Shown here: piece by piece, positions 56,101-64,000 of the stretch
Layout of the letters: the number at the start of each line of letters is the position of its first letter
How positions within the stretch are numbered: the stretch's first letter is position 1
Source: Xaviernesmea oryzae
Lineage (GTDB): Bacteria; Pseudomonadota; Alphaproteobacteria; Rhizobiales; Rhizobiaceae
DNA: 64,000 nucleotides
Reading direction: 5' to 3'
Assembly (NCBI RefSeq): GCF_900109605.1
Contig: NZ_FOAM01000001.1
Location: forward strand, 356,064-420,063
Translations under genes and position numbers: made by a program
Notes under the pieces: generated by a model
Seen by the model: only the letters and a program-made list of their open reading frames with translations
The model's database searches: none
What the model was told of the DNA's origin: nothing

Positions 56101-58643
56101 TGCGGGCGTTGGTCGGCAATCGGCAGGACCAGGTTGCGCTCCACCGCACGCCCGCCATTCTCCTGCAGGCGGACGGCGATATGGGCCTCCAGCCGGCGGG
56201 TGGTGGACGGCAGTTCGCCGAGATCGACGGGGAAGCGGGCCTTGCCATCCGCATCAAGCGTCGGAAGACCCTCCAGCGGAATGCGCAGATCTTCGCCGGC
56301 CTCTTCATCCGCCAGGCCAAACTGATAGCCCGGATGATCCGGATCGTTGCGGACGGGCTTGACCAGTATCTCGCCTTCCAGGGCCAGACCTGAGGCGGGC
56401 GCGCCATAAAGGAAGCGGCCGTCGATCGTGATCTCGGCCGGTGTGCCCGGCGTCAGCCGCTTGGCGTCGGTGGTCATATCGAAGGTGATGCGATCCGGTA
56501 CGAAATCATCGACCAGGAAGCTCTGCTCGCTCAGGGGCTTGCCCTTGGGGTCTGTGAAGATCTGCATCGTCCAGCGGCCGCGCATGGCATTGTCCTGCAG
56601 GGCAAGATCGACCGCATAGCCGCCGAGCGCTGGCGCTGGCGCGATGATGCGCCGGTCTTCCACGCCATCGGGCCGTAGAAAGACGAAAGTGAGCGGCAGG
56701 CCGTCCAGCGCCTCTGCCCGTTCATTGCGGGCAAGCGCGGCCGCATGCACGGTTTCGCCGGCCCGGTAGATGCCGCGCTCGGTATAGGCGAAGAGATCGA
56801 TAGCGCCGGGCGCCGGGCGCCCGGTCACGCCGCGATCGGACAGGTCGAAGCCGGCCTTGGTCATGTCGAGGAAGACATAGTCGCCATCCTTCGTCGTCGC
56901 CGTGATGACGGCCGGCGCCAGGCCCGCCGCGCCGCGCGCCAGCCCTGCATCGAAACGCGCGCGTCCCGACGCATCGGTCCTGGCCGTTGCCAGAACCTCA
57001 TTGTTGCGGGCGAGAAGCTGCAGCGTCACCTCTTGCATCGGTGCGGCCGAGGACAGCGCGCGTGCAAAGACCGTCAGCCCATCCGTGCCGGTGAAGGTCG
57101 AAAGGCCAATATCGGAAATGACGAACCACTGCGTGGCGCGGGCATCCCATTCATTGTCGACACCGACCGTGGAGCCGGCGGTCAGCACATAGACGCCTGG
57201 CTGGCGCTTCGGCAGAGCCTCGTCGATGGGAATGCTGGTCGTCACCTCCTTGTTGAGCTCGCTTGCAATCTCGACCGTGCCTTGCCAGACGAGTTCGCCG
57301 CTCTCCTCGGGAATGCGGTCGGCCGCATAGCTGCTGAGCTGGGTCAGAAATTGCGAATTCGCCATCAGCCCGGCAATGTTGCGTTCGGCTACGCGGTATA
57401 GCTTCAGCCGTGCGCTCGGCGTGTTGACCGAGATCAGCGGAAGCCCGCGCCGCATGGCAGCCGGCAGCACGAAATTCTCGCCGGTGAAGCGCAGTTGGGA
57501 TGATCGGTCGCGGACGTAAAGGTCGAGATCGACATCGGCGAGCAGGGCTTCGTCGACGGAGGAGGGCAGGCCTTTGCGCAGGGTCAGCTTGTAGCGCTCG
57601 CCATGGACCAGCCCTTCCACGCAGATCTGCTGGCCCTTGGCTTCCAGCGCCTGGGGTGTCTGGCCGTTCAGGAGGACATAGGGCTGATAGTCGAAGGCCT
57701 TGGTGAGCGGTTCGGAGACCTGGACACAGGCGCGGGGGCTGGCGCTGTCGGAGTCGATCGTATGCTCCACCACACGAAACCCGTCCGTCGCCCGTAGCGC
57801 TTCAAAAGCGGCGCGCACGGTCTTGCTCTCCGCCAAGGCAAGGCTTGCCTTGTAGGCGCTGAGCGCCGGGCGCGGGCTGGCCGTGGCCTTCAGGCTTTCG
57901 GCGAGCCCCGCAAGCGCCGCCGCGCGGGTCCGCGTGGTGCGCGAGAGATCATAGGCATTGATGGCGGAGAGCAGGCCTTGGCGCTGCAAGTCCGCATTGT
58001 CGGTGACGCGCAGGGCATAGCGAGCGGCCTGCAGCCAGAGCCCGCCATCCTGCGGATCGATCCCGACGGCGCCGGCAGCCAGCTTCAGCGCTTCCACCGG
58101 ATTGCCTGCGTCAGCCTGCTTGCGCGCGGCCGCAACAAGCGCATTCAGGCCCTGGCCTTTCAGCTCCTCCGGCAGGGCGGCGGCATGCTTCAGCTGGCGC
58201 GCTTCCGCCAGCGTGGCGGAATCGAGAAAGGGCAGGGCGGGCGGCGCGCCAAGATCGGGCTCCTTCTGGCGCGCATCCACCATCCGCCCGGCGGTGGTGC
58301 CAGGGAAGGGGTTGAGCGTGTCGTAGTCCGACTTGAGGAAGCACCATTTCGCTTTGGGATTATAGGTAAAGGCGCGGCAGGCCTTGTCGCCGGCGCAAAG
58401 ATCGCCGCAGGCCTTCAGCGTCACATTCTGCTCGGTGCGCAGATCGAAGCCGAAATAATCCGCATTTTCCGTGAGGACAGGCTGCCGGGTTGCATCAGCA
58501 GCGCCAGCCTGTGTGAGCAGCGCCAGAGACAAAAGCTGCGCCAGCATCACGCAGAAAATCGCCTGCAGGAAGCGGGACCGGCTGGCTCCCGATGCGATAG
58601 CGCGCAGGCGTGAAGACGGCACAGCGGCGGTGCGTGGCGACAT
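53124..58643 (-). CDS. Bacterial alpha-2-macroglobulin with N-terminal PAN/Apple domain
   Basis: A 1839-residue periplasmic protease trap. After a signal peptide (about residues 22-49, ending QAGAAD) comes a PAN/Apple-like cysteine domain (residues 58-120: KACGDLCAGDKACRAFTYN, KWCFLKSD). MG domains and a bait region follow. The thioester motif YGCAEQ is intact, with Cys1391. A lipobox is not obvious, so it may be soluble. GGAGG lies eight bases before the ATG. Translationally coupled to pbpC. The family is thought to guard the periplasm from proteases when the wall is breached and PBP1C repairs it. Confidence 0.93.
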   Translation of the reverse strand: MSPRTAAVPSSRLRAIASGASRSRFLQAIFCVMLAQLLSLALLTQAGAADATRQPVLTENADYFGFDLRTEQNVTLKACGDLCAGDKACRAFTYNPKAKWCFLKSDYDTLNPFPGTTAGRMVDARQKEPDLGAPPALPFLDSATLAEARQLKHAAALPEELKGQGLNALVAAARKQADAGNPVEALKLAAGAVGIDPQDGGLWLQAARYALRVTDNADLQRQGLLSAINAYDLSRTTRTRAAALAGLAESLKATASPRPALSAYKASLALAESKTVRAAFEALRATDGFRVVEHTIDSDSASPRACVQVSEPLTKAFDYQPYVLLNGQTPQALEAKGQQICVEGLVHGERYKLTLRKGLPSSVDEALLADVDLDLYVRDRSSQLRFTGENFVLPAAMRRGLPLISVNTPSARLKLYRVAERNIAGLMANSQFLTQLSSYAADRIPEESGELVWQGTVEIASELNKEVTTSIPIDEALPKRQPGVYVLTAGSTVGVDNEWDARATQWFVISDIGLSTFTGTDGLTVFARALSSAAPMQEVTLQLLARNNEVLATARTDASGRARFDAGLARGAAGLAPAVITATTKDGDYVFLDMTKAGFDLSDRGVTGRPAPGAIDLFAYTERGIYRAGETVHAAALARNERAEALDGLPLTFVFLRPDGVEDRRIIAPAPALGGYAVDLALQDNAMRGRWTMQIFTDPKGKPLSEQSFLVDDFVPDRITFDMTTDAKRLTPGTPAEITIDGRFLYGAPASGLALEGEILVKPVRNDPDHPGYQFGLADEEAGEDLRIPLEGLPTLDADGKARFPVDLGELPSTTRRLEAHIAVRLQENGGRAVERNLVLPIADQRPQIGIKPEFSGDLQENATAGFQVIALDAEGRKAAKPGLSWKLIAVERRYQWYRQGASWGYEPIVSTKQVADGRLDVTPEGGRIALPVGWGRYRLEVEDKAGGTASSIEFDAGFYVAATSTETPDALEIALDKPLFAPGETARLKISPRFAGKALITVGSESLVATYEADVPAEGAVVDIPITQDFGAGAYVTATLYRPGQAQESRMPMRAIGIAWAGVDPQSRKLAVHLDLPEKTRPRQPLAIPVSLTGLKAGEDAYVMVAAVDVGILNLTRYPTPDPDGWYFGQRRLGLELRDLYGKLIDGSLGAMGRLRTGGDGGQMALSGNPPTEKLVAFFSGPVKLDENGRANIVFDIPQFNGTARVMAVAWTRTGVGHIEKDVVIRDPLVVTASLPRVLAPGDQSELRLDLANTDGAAAQVRLDVATNDVIKVGTDRLAAALPVRENGRVDVTLPLSGLSIGDGRITIAASLADGTRLEQVVTLPVRGTTMPLTTHLPVILKPGESLTVDSGLLAESRLDGASVSLSVARSAAFDIPALLMMLDRYPYGCAEQTTSRALPLLYLSELLGRAGLPADPQADERVKTAIERVLAFQSSAGSFGLWSPGSGDLWLDAYISDFLTRAREKDLTVPETALRLALDNLQNALAYDSEIGTRGNEVAYALYVLARNRKASISDLRYYADTKLADFKTPLARAHLAAALSLYGDQARAESLFIDAQAAATSTDIPDLDRSDYGSALRDDAAVLTLAAESRPVSKILPAMVAEVEKQASAKTLMSTQEQMWLLMAARAVEKGDSGIRLAVNGAAEEGSFAARKSGEEIAAQPVTIANKGTDPVTATVTTLAAPAFPLPAGGNGFSISRAYYRMDGTEANIADVRQNERFVVVLTVDQDNGWPARVILTDLLPGGFEIDNPSLVDSAKLANFDWIGAVEPAHTEFRNDRFVAAFDRTAGEAGSYSVAYVVRAVTPGTYEQPAASVEDMYRPQFSARTSGGRMTVSSAP

Positions 58644-58863
58644 GGCGGTGATCCTCCCTCAAGATCGTCTGTCCGCCGGCACGAGTCAGGCTTCTGCCGC
58701 CTTGATCGACCGACCGCGCACGGGCCACGAATCAAGAATTGGCTGGCCGGCGCTTACTTTTCTTATCGCAGCATTTTGTCGAGCATCGCCAGCCGTCTCT
58801 CAAGCGGCGCGCTCCTCCACATCTTCGCCGTGCTCATGCGCCATATCGTGCGAACCTAGCATC

Positions 58864-58969
58864 CTAGAGCGTCGGACTGAAAACCATACGCGGTGTTACA
58901 CTCTAGATTTTTGTTTTCGCATCGGATTATTCCGAAAGCCGGTTCCCACTTTTCGGTACGATGCTCTAG
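58864..58969. repeat. RIME-like palindromic element, long copy
   Basis: A 106-base intergenic element bounded by CTAGAGC at 58864-58870 and GCTCTAG at 58963-58969. Inside, 58932-58956 is an inverted repeat running CCGAAAGCCGG to CTTTTCGG, nearly identical in reverse to 3016-3040. The length and palindromic layout fit the RIME family of rhizobial intergenic repeats (about 108 bases). The rest of 58644-59240 shows no gene. Confidence 0.7.
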
Positions 58970-59240
58970 GGGTGCTGCAGGCGCGTGTCACTGTCGATGT
59001 TCGGGGATCGCGCTCAGGCTTCAGAAGCATGCGACCGCAACCCGCCGCTCTCCATGGAGGGCCGGACGCTCCGCAGCAGTCTTGTAAGAGCGCGCAGACT
59101 TGTCAATGGCGGCTTGGCGCAGCACCTCCGCAAGGAAGCCGCCTGGCAACGTCGAACGGCAGGCTCTCGGGCGTCTCATAGGACCTGCGGCTCTGATCGC
59201 TCACACCGCGAAATCAAGACAATGGCAGCGGTGGCACTAC

Positions 59241-60632
59241 TCAGCCTGCCCGACGCTGCGGCCGTGTACGGTGTTCCAGGCGTTCGGCGGCGGCATAGGT
59301 CTGGTTGACGATTTCCGGCACGAGATCGATATCGGGCAAGGAGCCGAGACCGAGCGGGCCAATGGCGAAGAGGCCTTGGGACCGGCCCACATCGTCCAAC
59401 AGCTCGCCAGCCGGATTGACCGAAAGTCCCAGCGCCAGTTCGTCCGGCACGGCAAGGCCGGATGCAAGCAAGCCGGAGATCAGGGGCGCGCTGAGGTCGG
59501 GTGCGAGGCAGCGGCAGTCGATTACCTCGTCAGCCGGGAAAATCTCGGCTTCTGCCTGATCCGCACGTTTCAGCTTCAGCCCGCCGGGCACGCGCATCAG
59601 CGCCGTCGCCTTTAAGAGCACTGTCGATCCGCCGCCAAGCTCGCGCTCCAGCCGGGCATGGACATCGGCGGGAAGACGGTTGCGATGCGCGTCGTAAATG
59701 GCACGCAGATGCCGGTTGAACTGCCGCTTCTCGCTTGGCGGAAGCGACGACCAGAGCGCGCGAGCGCGCTTGCGCAAACCATTCATGGCCGCCTGCCAGC
59801 TCCAGCCATTCTCCTCGGCTTCCGCGCAAGCCTGGCGGACATAGCGCAGGATCTCGCGCAGAGACGAGGGCATGGGCTGCGTCGGGAAAGTGGCATCGGC
59901 CGGAAGGCGCGTATGCGGCTGGGGCAGAAAGCCTCGGCGCGACAGCAGCGTGATCCGGCCGGCAAAGCCGCCATCGCGCAGCTGCAGTACCTGATCGACA
60001 GCGCGCAGGCCGCTGCCCATGACGACGATGTGCCGGCAGTTCTCGGACGGTTGCTCGGCCAGACGATTGGCAAAGCCGCCAGGGTTTTTCGGCCCGGCAA
60101 TGCCATAACCGGTCGCCAGCATCACCTCATCGAAGGCTTCGCAACGCCCATCGTCGAAGCGCAGGATGAAGCCCGCTTCCGCCCGCTCCAGCCCGGCGAC
60201 ATCGTCATTGGACATGCGCACCGACACATCGGTGCGCTGCGACAGGGCCTCCGAAAAGCGCTGGTAGACATAGTCGCTGAAGGTGGATTTCGGGACGAAG
60301 ATCTGGCCGAAACCGGGAATGGCAGCCGAAACCGCGTCTCGGAACTCGGCATTGGCCTGCAGCCAGCGCGTGAAATCCTTGGGATCGCCGATCGATACGG
60401 AAAGATCGCGGGCGCGGCTGTTGAGAATCTCGGTGGAGCGCGCTGTTGCCAGCGCCTGACCGCCACTGACAGTCGGCTGCGGGTCGAACAGGCAGAGCTG
60501 AAAAGGCTGCGACAGCGTGCGCAGCAGTGCGATCGCCATCATCATGCCGGAAAAGCCGCGTCCGATAACGGCAAGCTTCAGGCGGCCGTCGATCCCCTTT
60601 TCCATCGGCAGGGACAAGTCATGAACCGTCAT
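59241..60632 (-). CDS. FAD/NAD(P)-binding protein (YdhS-like)
   Basis: A 463-residue flavoprotein of the NAD_binding_9 type. The N-terminal dinucleotide fold is LAVIGRGFSGMMMAIALL; SGGQALATARSTEILNSRARDLSV is typical of the group, and a second Rossmann motif is HIVVMGSGLRAVDQVLQL. The C-terminal part ends with LFAIGPLGLGSLPDIDLVPEIVNQTY. The substrate is unknown. GGAGG lies seven bases before the ATG. Monocistronic; its direction matches rpoH2 upstream, but a terminator separates them. Confidence 0.87.
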   Translation of the reverse strand: MTVHDLSLPMEKGIDGRLKLAVIGRGFSGMMMAIALLRTLSQPFQLCLFDPQPTVSGGQALATARSTEILNSRARDLSVSIGDPKDFTRWLQANAEFRDAVSAAIPGFGQIFVPKSTFSDYVYQRFSEALSQRTDVSVRMSNDDVAGLERAEAGFILRFDDGRCEAFDEVMLATGYGIAGPKNPGGFANRLAEQPSENCRHIVVMGSGLRAVDQVLQLRDGGFAGRITLLSRRGFLPQPHTRLPADATFPTQPMPSSLREILRYVRQACAEAEENGWSWQAAMNGLRKRARALWSSLPPSEKRQFNRHLRAIYDAHRNRLPADVHARLERELGGGSTVLLKATALMRVPGGLKLKRADQAEAEIFPADEVIDCRCLAPDLSAPLISGLLASGLAVPDELALGLSVNPAGELLDDVGRSQGLFAIGPLGLGSLPDIDLVPEIVNQTYAAAERLEHRTRPQRRAG

Positions 60633-60871
60633 ATTTCACCTCCATGCCGATCATAGGCCGGGCTGTCAGGGCGATCGTTTAACCAACGTTCACGAATATG
60701 CGGTACGCTTCCAAGTTGGGAATTAGACCATGAGCCGCGTGTTCCGACAAGGTTTTTCAGTTCCCCGCTTCGGACAAAAGCCATATTTGCCGGCATCCAG
60801 CCAAGTTTTCTCCGCCGCGTGACGGACGAGGGAAGCGCGATCGGCTGCCTTGTTCACCGTTCAGATCACGC

Positions 60872-60898
60872 AAAAAAGGCCGCCGCGGCGACCTTTTC
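60872..60898 (-). terminator. Intrinsic terminator after rpoH2
   Basis: Read on the minus strand, AAAAGG and CGCC pair with GGCG and CCTTTTTT around a GC centre, ending in a six-T run at 60877-60872. It lies about 30 bases after the rpoH2 stop at 60929. Confidence 0.8.
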
Positions 60899-60928
60899 GT
60901 GAAACTTGTGCGAAGGCCGAAAGGCCGA

Positions 60929-61795
60929 TTACATCGAAGTCAGCGCGGTCATCGGCGCCTGAGCCACAAGAGCGGCCTTCAGCTTTTCCATGGCGCGCGT
61001 TTCGATCTGGCGCACACGCTCCTTGGAAATGCCGAGATCGACGCCCAGCTCCTCCAGCGTTGCGCTGTCGTCGGACAGACGGCGGGCGCGGATGATCTTC
61101 ATTTCGCGCTCGTTCAGCTGCTTCAGCGCATGGCCGAGCCAGGTGCGCCGACGCTCCTGATCGATCATGTCGGAAACCTGTTCGTCCGGCAGGGGCGCGG
61201 CGCAGGCAAGAAGATCGAGGCGCTCGCCGCCGTCGGCATCGCCGGACGAAATCGGTGCCTGAAGCGAGGTGTCGCTGCCTGAGAGGCGCGCATCCATCGT
61301 CTGAACATCGGCAAGGCTGACGCCGAGCGCGGCGGCGATTTCCTCATGCACGGCGCGCGCCGTCAGCTGGCGGTCGCCTTGGGCGAGCTTGGCGCGCAGG
61401 CGGCGCAGATTGAAGAACAGCGCCTTCTGCGCCGAGCTCGTGCCGCCACGTACGATCGACCAGTTGCGCAGCACATAATCCTGCATGGAAGCGCGGATCC
61501 ACCATGTCGCATAGGTGGAAAACCGCACGTCACGACTCGGCTCGAACCGGGCCGCAGCCTCCAGAAGGCCGATATGGCCTTCCTGAACCAGATCGCTCAT
61601 CGGAAGACCGAAATGGCGGAATTTCGACGCCATGGAGATCACCAGGCGCATATGCGCCATGGCGATCTTGTTGCGGGCGTTTTGGTCGTGATTGTCTTTC
61701 CAGGCCTGGGCCAGCTCCTGCTCTTCTTCCCTCTCCAGATAGGGGGCTGCCATGGCGATCTTGATCATGCGCCGGTCTGCAGAAAGAGTCTTCAT
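60929..61795 (-). CDS. rpoH2: RNA polymerase sigma-32 factor, RpoH2 type
   Basis: A 288-residue sigma factor. Region 2 reads RLVISMASKFRHFGLPMSDLVQEGHIGLLEAAARFEP and YATWWIRASMQDYVLRNWSIVRGGTSS; the RpoH box QKALFFNLRRLR is intact; region 4 is LEELGVDLGISKERVRQIETRAMEKL. The start MKTLSADRRMIKIAMAAP and the overall sequence match rhizobial RpoH2, the stress-induced paralogue, rather than RpoH1. The ATG at 61795 follows GGAG; a longer frame to 61957 is unsupported. An EcfG-type promoter lies upstream. Confidence 0.94.
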   Translation of the reverse strand: MKTLSADRRMIKIAMAAPYLEREEEQELAQAWKDNHDQNARNKIAMAHMRLVISMASKFRHFGLPMSDLVQEGHIGLLEAAARFEPSRDVRFSTYATWWIRASMQDYVLRNWSIVRGGTSSAQKALFFNLRRLRAKLAQGDRQLTARAVHEEIAAALGVSLADVQTMDARLSGSDTSLQAPISSGDADGGERLDLLACAAPLPDEQVSDMIDQERRRTWLGHALKQLNEREMKIIRARRLSDDSATLEELGVDLGISKERVRQIETRAMEKLKAALVAQAPMTALTSM

Positions 61796-62036
61796 CGGGC
61801 TTGCTCCATGAACGGGCACGCTGGAATAAGCGTCCTGTCGTCGAGTTTCAGGAGATCCGGCGCCGCGCCGTGAAGGCTTAGCCGGGTCCAGCGAGTAAGA
61901 TCTTGACCTGCCGGCACCCCGCCCTAATTCTTTTCTCGAGCCTAGCTTCAGTCTCAAACAATGAGCGAAACGATCACTGGGTTCTCAAAATCAACGAACA
62001 AAGGGCCGGGCGATCCGCACGGTCTCACATCGGCTA

Positions 62037-62061
62037 AACGCGGCGGGCGAGATTTTGTTCC
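62037..62061 (-). promoter_or_regulatory. EcfG (RpoE2)-type promoter of rpoH2
   Basis: On the minus strand GGAAC (62061-62057) and CGTT (62040-62037) are separated by 16 bases, an exact match to the EcfG/RpoE2 consensus GGAAC-N16/17-CGTT. It lies about 240 bases before the rpoH2 ATG. RpoE2 control of rpoH2 is established in Sinorhizobium meliloti. Confidence 0.8.
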
Positions 62062-62272
62062 GGCCCATGGAATGTTTGTGTGGGTCTTCGTTCACCATTC
62101 TCTTATTTCGCTTCTGCTTGTTTGAAGACGGGTCTCCGTCCGTCGAGGCGGCTGTGCGTCGCCCGTTTTGCCGCTTGCCGCTCTGGTTAAAATTGCGTTA
62201 ACCTGACGTCCTGCGTCGGCGATGATTGGCCGGCACACTCTTTCCGTGTCCGAAAGCAGTGAGTACGGCGTC

Positions 62273-62779
62273 ATGAAGACACTTTCGATTGAAGTCAGGC
62301 CAGCGGAACCTCAGGATGCCGCAGCGATTGCCGACGTGCATCGCAGTTCATGGCTGCAGGCCTATGGCGGTCTCATTCCGCATATCCCGCTGATCCGCAT
62401 GGTTGATCGGCGCAATGAGACCTGGTGGCGCAAAGCCACGCGCGGACCGGCAACGCTGATGGTGGTGGAGGTCGCGGGCGTCATCGCGGGCTATGCCACC
62501 ATGGGCCTCAACCGCGCCCGCTCCCTGCCGCAGGAAGGCGAAGTCTACGAGATCTATTTCCGTCCGGAATATCAGGGCCTCGGCCTCGGTCGCATCCTCT
62601 TTGGGGAAGCGCGCAACCTTCTGCGCTCGCTCGGTTGCTTCGGCCTTGTCGTTTGGTGCCTCGACGATAGCGATATCGCCAGTCGCTTTTTCCGTGCCGC
62701 CGGTGGTCGCGATGTCTGCGAGGGCATGGAGGATTTCGGTGAAAAGCACCTGAAGAAGATCGGCTATGTCTGGGACTGA
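62273..62779 (+). CDS. GNAT-family N-acetyltransferase
   Basis: A 168-residue acetyltransferase: LSIEVRPAEPQDAAAIADVHRSSW, central AGYATMGLNRAR, motif A IYFRPEYQGLGLGRILFGEARNLL and a C-terminal FFRAAGGRDVCE. It resembles RimI-like or YhdJ-like GNATs of unknown substrate. The ATG at 62273 is preferred because homology begins there; an ATG at 62222 has no ribosome site either. It stands alone. The following gap to 63151 shows no clear gene. Confidence 0.83.
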   Translation: MKTLSIEVRPAEPQDAAAIADVHRSSWLQAYGGLIPHIPLIRMVDRRNETWWRKATRGPATLMVVEVAGVIAGYATMGLNRARSLPQEGEVYEIYFRPEYQGLGLGRILFGEARNLLRSLGCFGLVVWCLDDSDIASRFFRAAGGRDVCEGMEDFGEKHLKKIGYVWD

Positions 62780-63151
62780 ACCTAGCCGATGCTCTGGAGG
62801 CTTTTCCTGACCATGGTTGCGAGCCAGACGGCACAGATCGTAGCGATCTTTAATTTAGACGTATCTTCTTGACTCGTCCGGTGCTGAAGGCTCCATCAGA
62901 TCGTCTATCCGTGTTTATACGCATGTTCTACTTTGCGTACATCGTTCCCCGACGTCATCCGTCGCAGGAGAAGCGCGCAACCGGCAGATCTGGCGTCCAA
63001 ACGCCTCGTTTTCTGCCAGCGGAATTTTGAGATTCATCTTAACAGGCGGTTTTTTCCTTCATCGCTGCTTACGAAGCACCGAGCCATATTGCACCGCCCC
63101 TGCTTTCGCTCTATCCAACCGCCAGTCAACTTGTCACCTTAAGGGGGCCTT

Positions 63152-63685
63152 ATGCGCATCGACGCCATTCAGATCGGCAAGAACCCGCCAGACGATATCA
63201 ACGTAATCGTTGAGGTCCCGGTTGGGGGTCATCCGATCAAGTACGAAATGGACAAGGAAGCCGGTACGCTGATCGTCGATCGGTTCCTCTACACGCCGAT
63301 GACCTATCCCGGCAATTACGGCTTCGTGCCGCATACGCTGTCGGACGATGGCGACCCGATCGACGTGCTGATCGCGTCGACCCGGCCGCTGGTTCCCGGC
63401 TGTGTCATCAATGTCCGCCCGATCGGCGTCATGATGATGGAAGACAATTCCGGCAAGGACGAGAAGATCGTTGCCGTGCCGAACTATCATCTGACCAAGC
63501 GTTACGACAAGGTTCGCGAGTATACCGACCTGCCGGAGATCACGCTGCAGCAGATCGAGCATTTCTTCGAGCACTACAAGGACCTCGAGCCCGGCAAGTG
63601 GGTCAAGATCTATGGCTGGAAGGACTCCGATTTCGCCCGCCAGATGATCGTCGAGGCCATCGAACGCGCCAAGCAGAAGGCCTAA
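63152..63685 (+). CDS. ppa: Inorganic pyrophosphatase
   Basis: A 177-residue family I pyrophosphatase that hydrolyses PPi and drives biosynthesis. The metal and active-site residues are visible: [31 protein letters not shown], the signature DGDPIDVLI (Asp triad) and [11 protein letters not shown]. It ends with a Lys-rich tail. AAGGGGG precedes the ATG. Single gene; an IS630-type element begins within about 80 bases of its stop. Confidence 0.97.
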   Translation: MRIDAIQIGKNPPDDINVIVEVPVGGHPIKYEMDKEAGTLIVDRFLYTPMTYPGNYGFVPHTLSDDGDPIDVLIASTRPLVPGCVINVRPIGVMMMEDNSGKDEKIVAVPNYHLTKRYDKVREYTDLPEITLQQIEHFFEHYKDLEPGKWVKIYGWKDSDFARQMIVEAIERAKQKA

Positions 63686-64000
63686 AGCGTGTCGCTGTAA
63701 ACCTGATTCATGGTTCCAGTTTGTCTTGCTCTGTGATTCACTTTGCCCATGGAAGGAGATGCACCATGGGCAAGCCGCATCCGATCGAGTTGCGTGAGCG
63801 TGTCGTTGCGTTTGTGAATGAAGGGCATAGCAACCGTGAAGCCGCTCGGCATTTCCGGGTTTCGCCTCGGTTCGTCAACAATATGATGATGCTGCATCGG
63901 TCATCCGGTTCTCTGGCCGCGGCCAAGCAGGGCCACCCGCCTGGTGGTGGGAAGCTTATGGCCCATGGTGACTGGGTCCGCGAGCGGATGTCGGCCCATG
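63686..64000 (+). mobile_element. IS630-family insertion sequence, left end and partial body
   Basis: The region between ppa and the transposase start is non-coding and probably contains the left inverted repeat, beginning around AGCGTGTCGCTGTAAACC at 63687-63704. The exact edge and the TA target duplication cannot be fixed without the right end. It does not interrupt ppa. Confidence 0.6.
63766..64000 (+). CDS. IS630-family transposase, N-terminal part (cut by window end)
   Basis: The frame is open from an ATG at 63766 to the window end, about 78 residues. It starts MGKPHPIELRERVVAFVNEG and continues with a helix-turn-helix (SNREAARHFRVSPRFVNNMM) and a GSLAAAKQGHPPGG linker, as in IS630-type transposases. 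AAGGAG lies upstream. The DDE catalytic domain lies outside the window, so intactness is unknown. Confidence 0.88.
   Translation, partial: MGKPHPIELRERVVAFVNEGHSNREAARHFRVSPRFVNNMMMLHRSSGSLAAAKQGHPPGGGKLMAHGDWVRERMSAH

Overview
The window is GC-rich chromosomal DNA from an alphaproteobacterium, most likely a member of the Rhizobiaceae. The evidence is an RpoH2-type heat-shock sigma factor behind an EcfG-type promoter, a SAM-II riboswitch before metA, a sigma-54 promoter before glnK-amtB, a rhizobial FnrN-type regulator, the gene order tesB-glnK-amtB-ftsK-lolA-xthA, and two copies of a RIME-like intergenic palindrome. The species cannot be named from the sequence alone.

Layout. 1-6.6 kb: a small secreted protein, a YkuD-type L,D-transpeptidase, an OmpR-type response regulator, a single-domain cNMP-binding protein, an aldose 1-epimerase and two divergent citrate-synthase paralogues. 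6.8-12.8 kb: two tandem tRNA-Gly(GCC) genes, a YbaK-type editing deacylase, a thioredoxin-TPR / LON-domain / Trm112-like cluster, a UbiH-family hydroxylase and TesB. 12.9-20.3 kb: glnK-amtB, ftsK, lolA, a GNAT enzyme and xthA. 20.3-31.7 kb: metA under SAM-II control, an ABC-type fusion protein whose ATPase motifs are destroyed, an ABC-F ATPase, thiamine pyrophosphokinase, vapBC, a TPP riboswitch with thiBPQ, and an FNR-family regulator. 31.9-42 kb: a hybrid sensor kinase, a diguanylate cyclase, a small secreted protein, a second FtsK without membrane helices, and an M48 lipoprotease. 42-50 kb: cydDC divergent from cydA-cydB-cydX-hemN. 51-58.6 kb: pbpC with a giant alpha-2-macroglobulin. 59-64 kb: an FAD/NAD(P)-binding protein, rpoH2, a GNAT enzyme, inorganic pyrophosphatase and the start of an IS630-family element cut by the window end.

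How the parts fit. The clearest integrated unit is the low-oxygen respiration locus. One perfect FNR box sits exactly midway between the cydD and cydA start codons, and a plausible FnrN-type sensor is encoded about 10 kb away. The operon continues through a 58-codon cydX, overlapping hemN by four bases, so terminal oxidase, assembly exporter and anaerobic haem synthesis would be switched together. Other regulation readable from sequence: sigma-54 for ammonium uptake, SAM-II for methionine, TPP for thiamine uptake, and EcfG general stress control of rpoH2.

Most of the window is ordinary core chromosome. I see no CRISPR array, prophage or recognisable new defence system. The best candidates for something undescribed are the SbmA/YddA-like protein with a dead-looking ATPase, the perfect 25-bp inverted repeat centred on a catalytic codon of vapC, the symmetric FNR promoter, and a possible small RNA after amtB.
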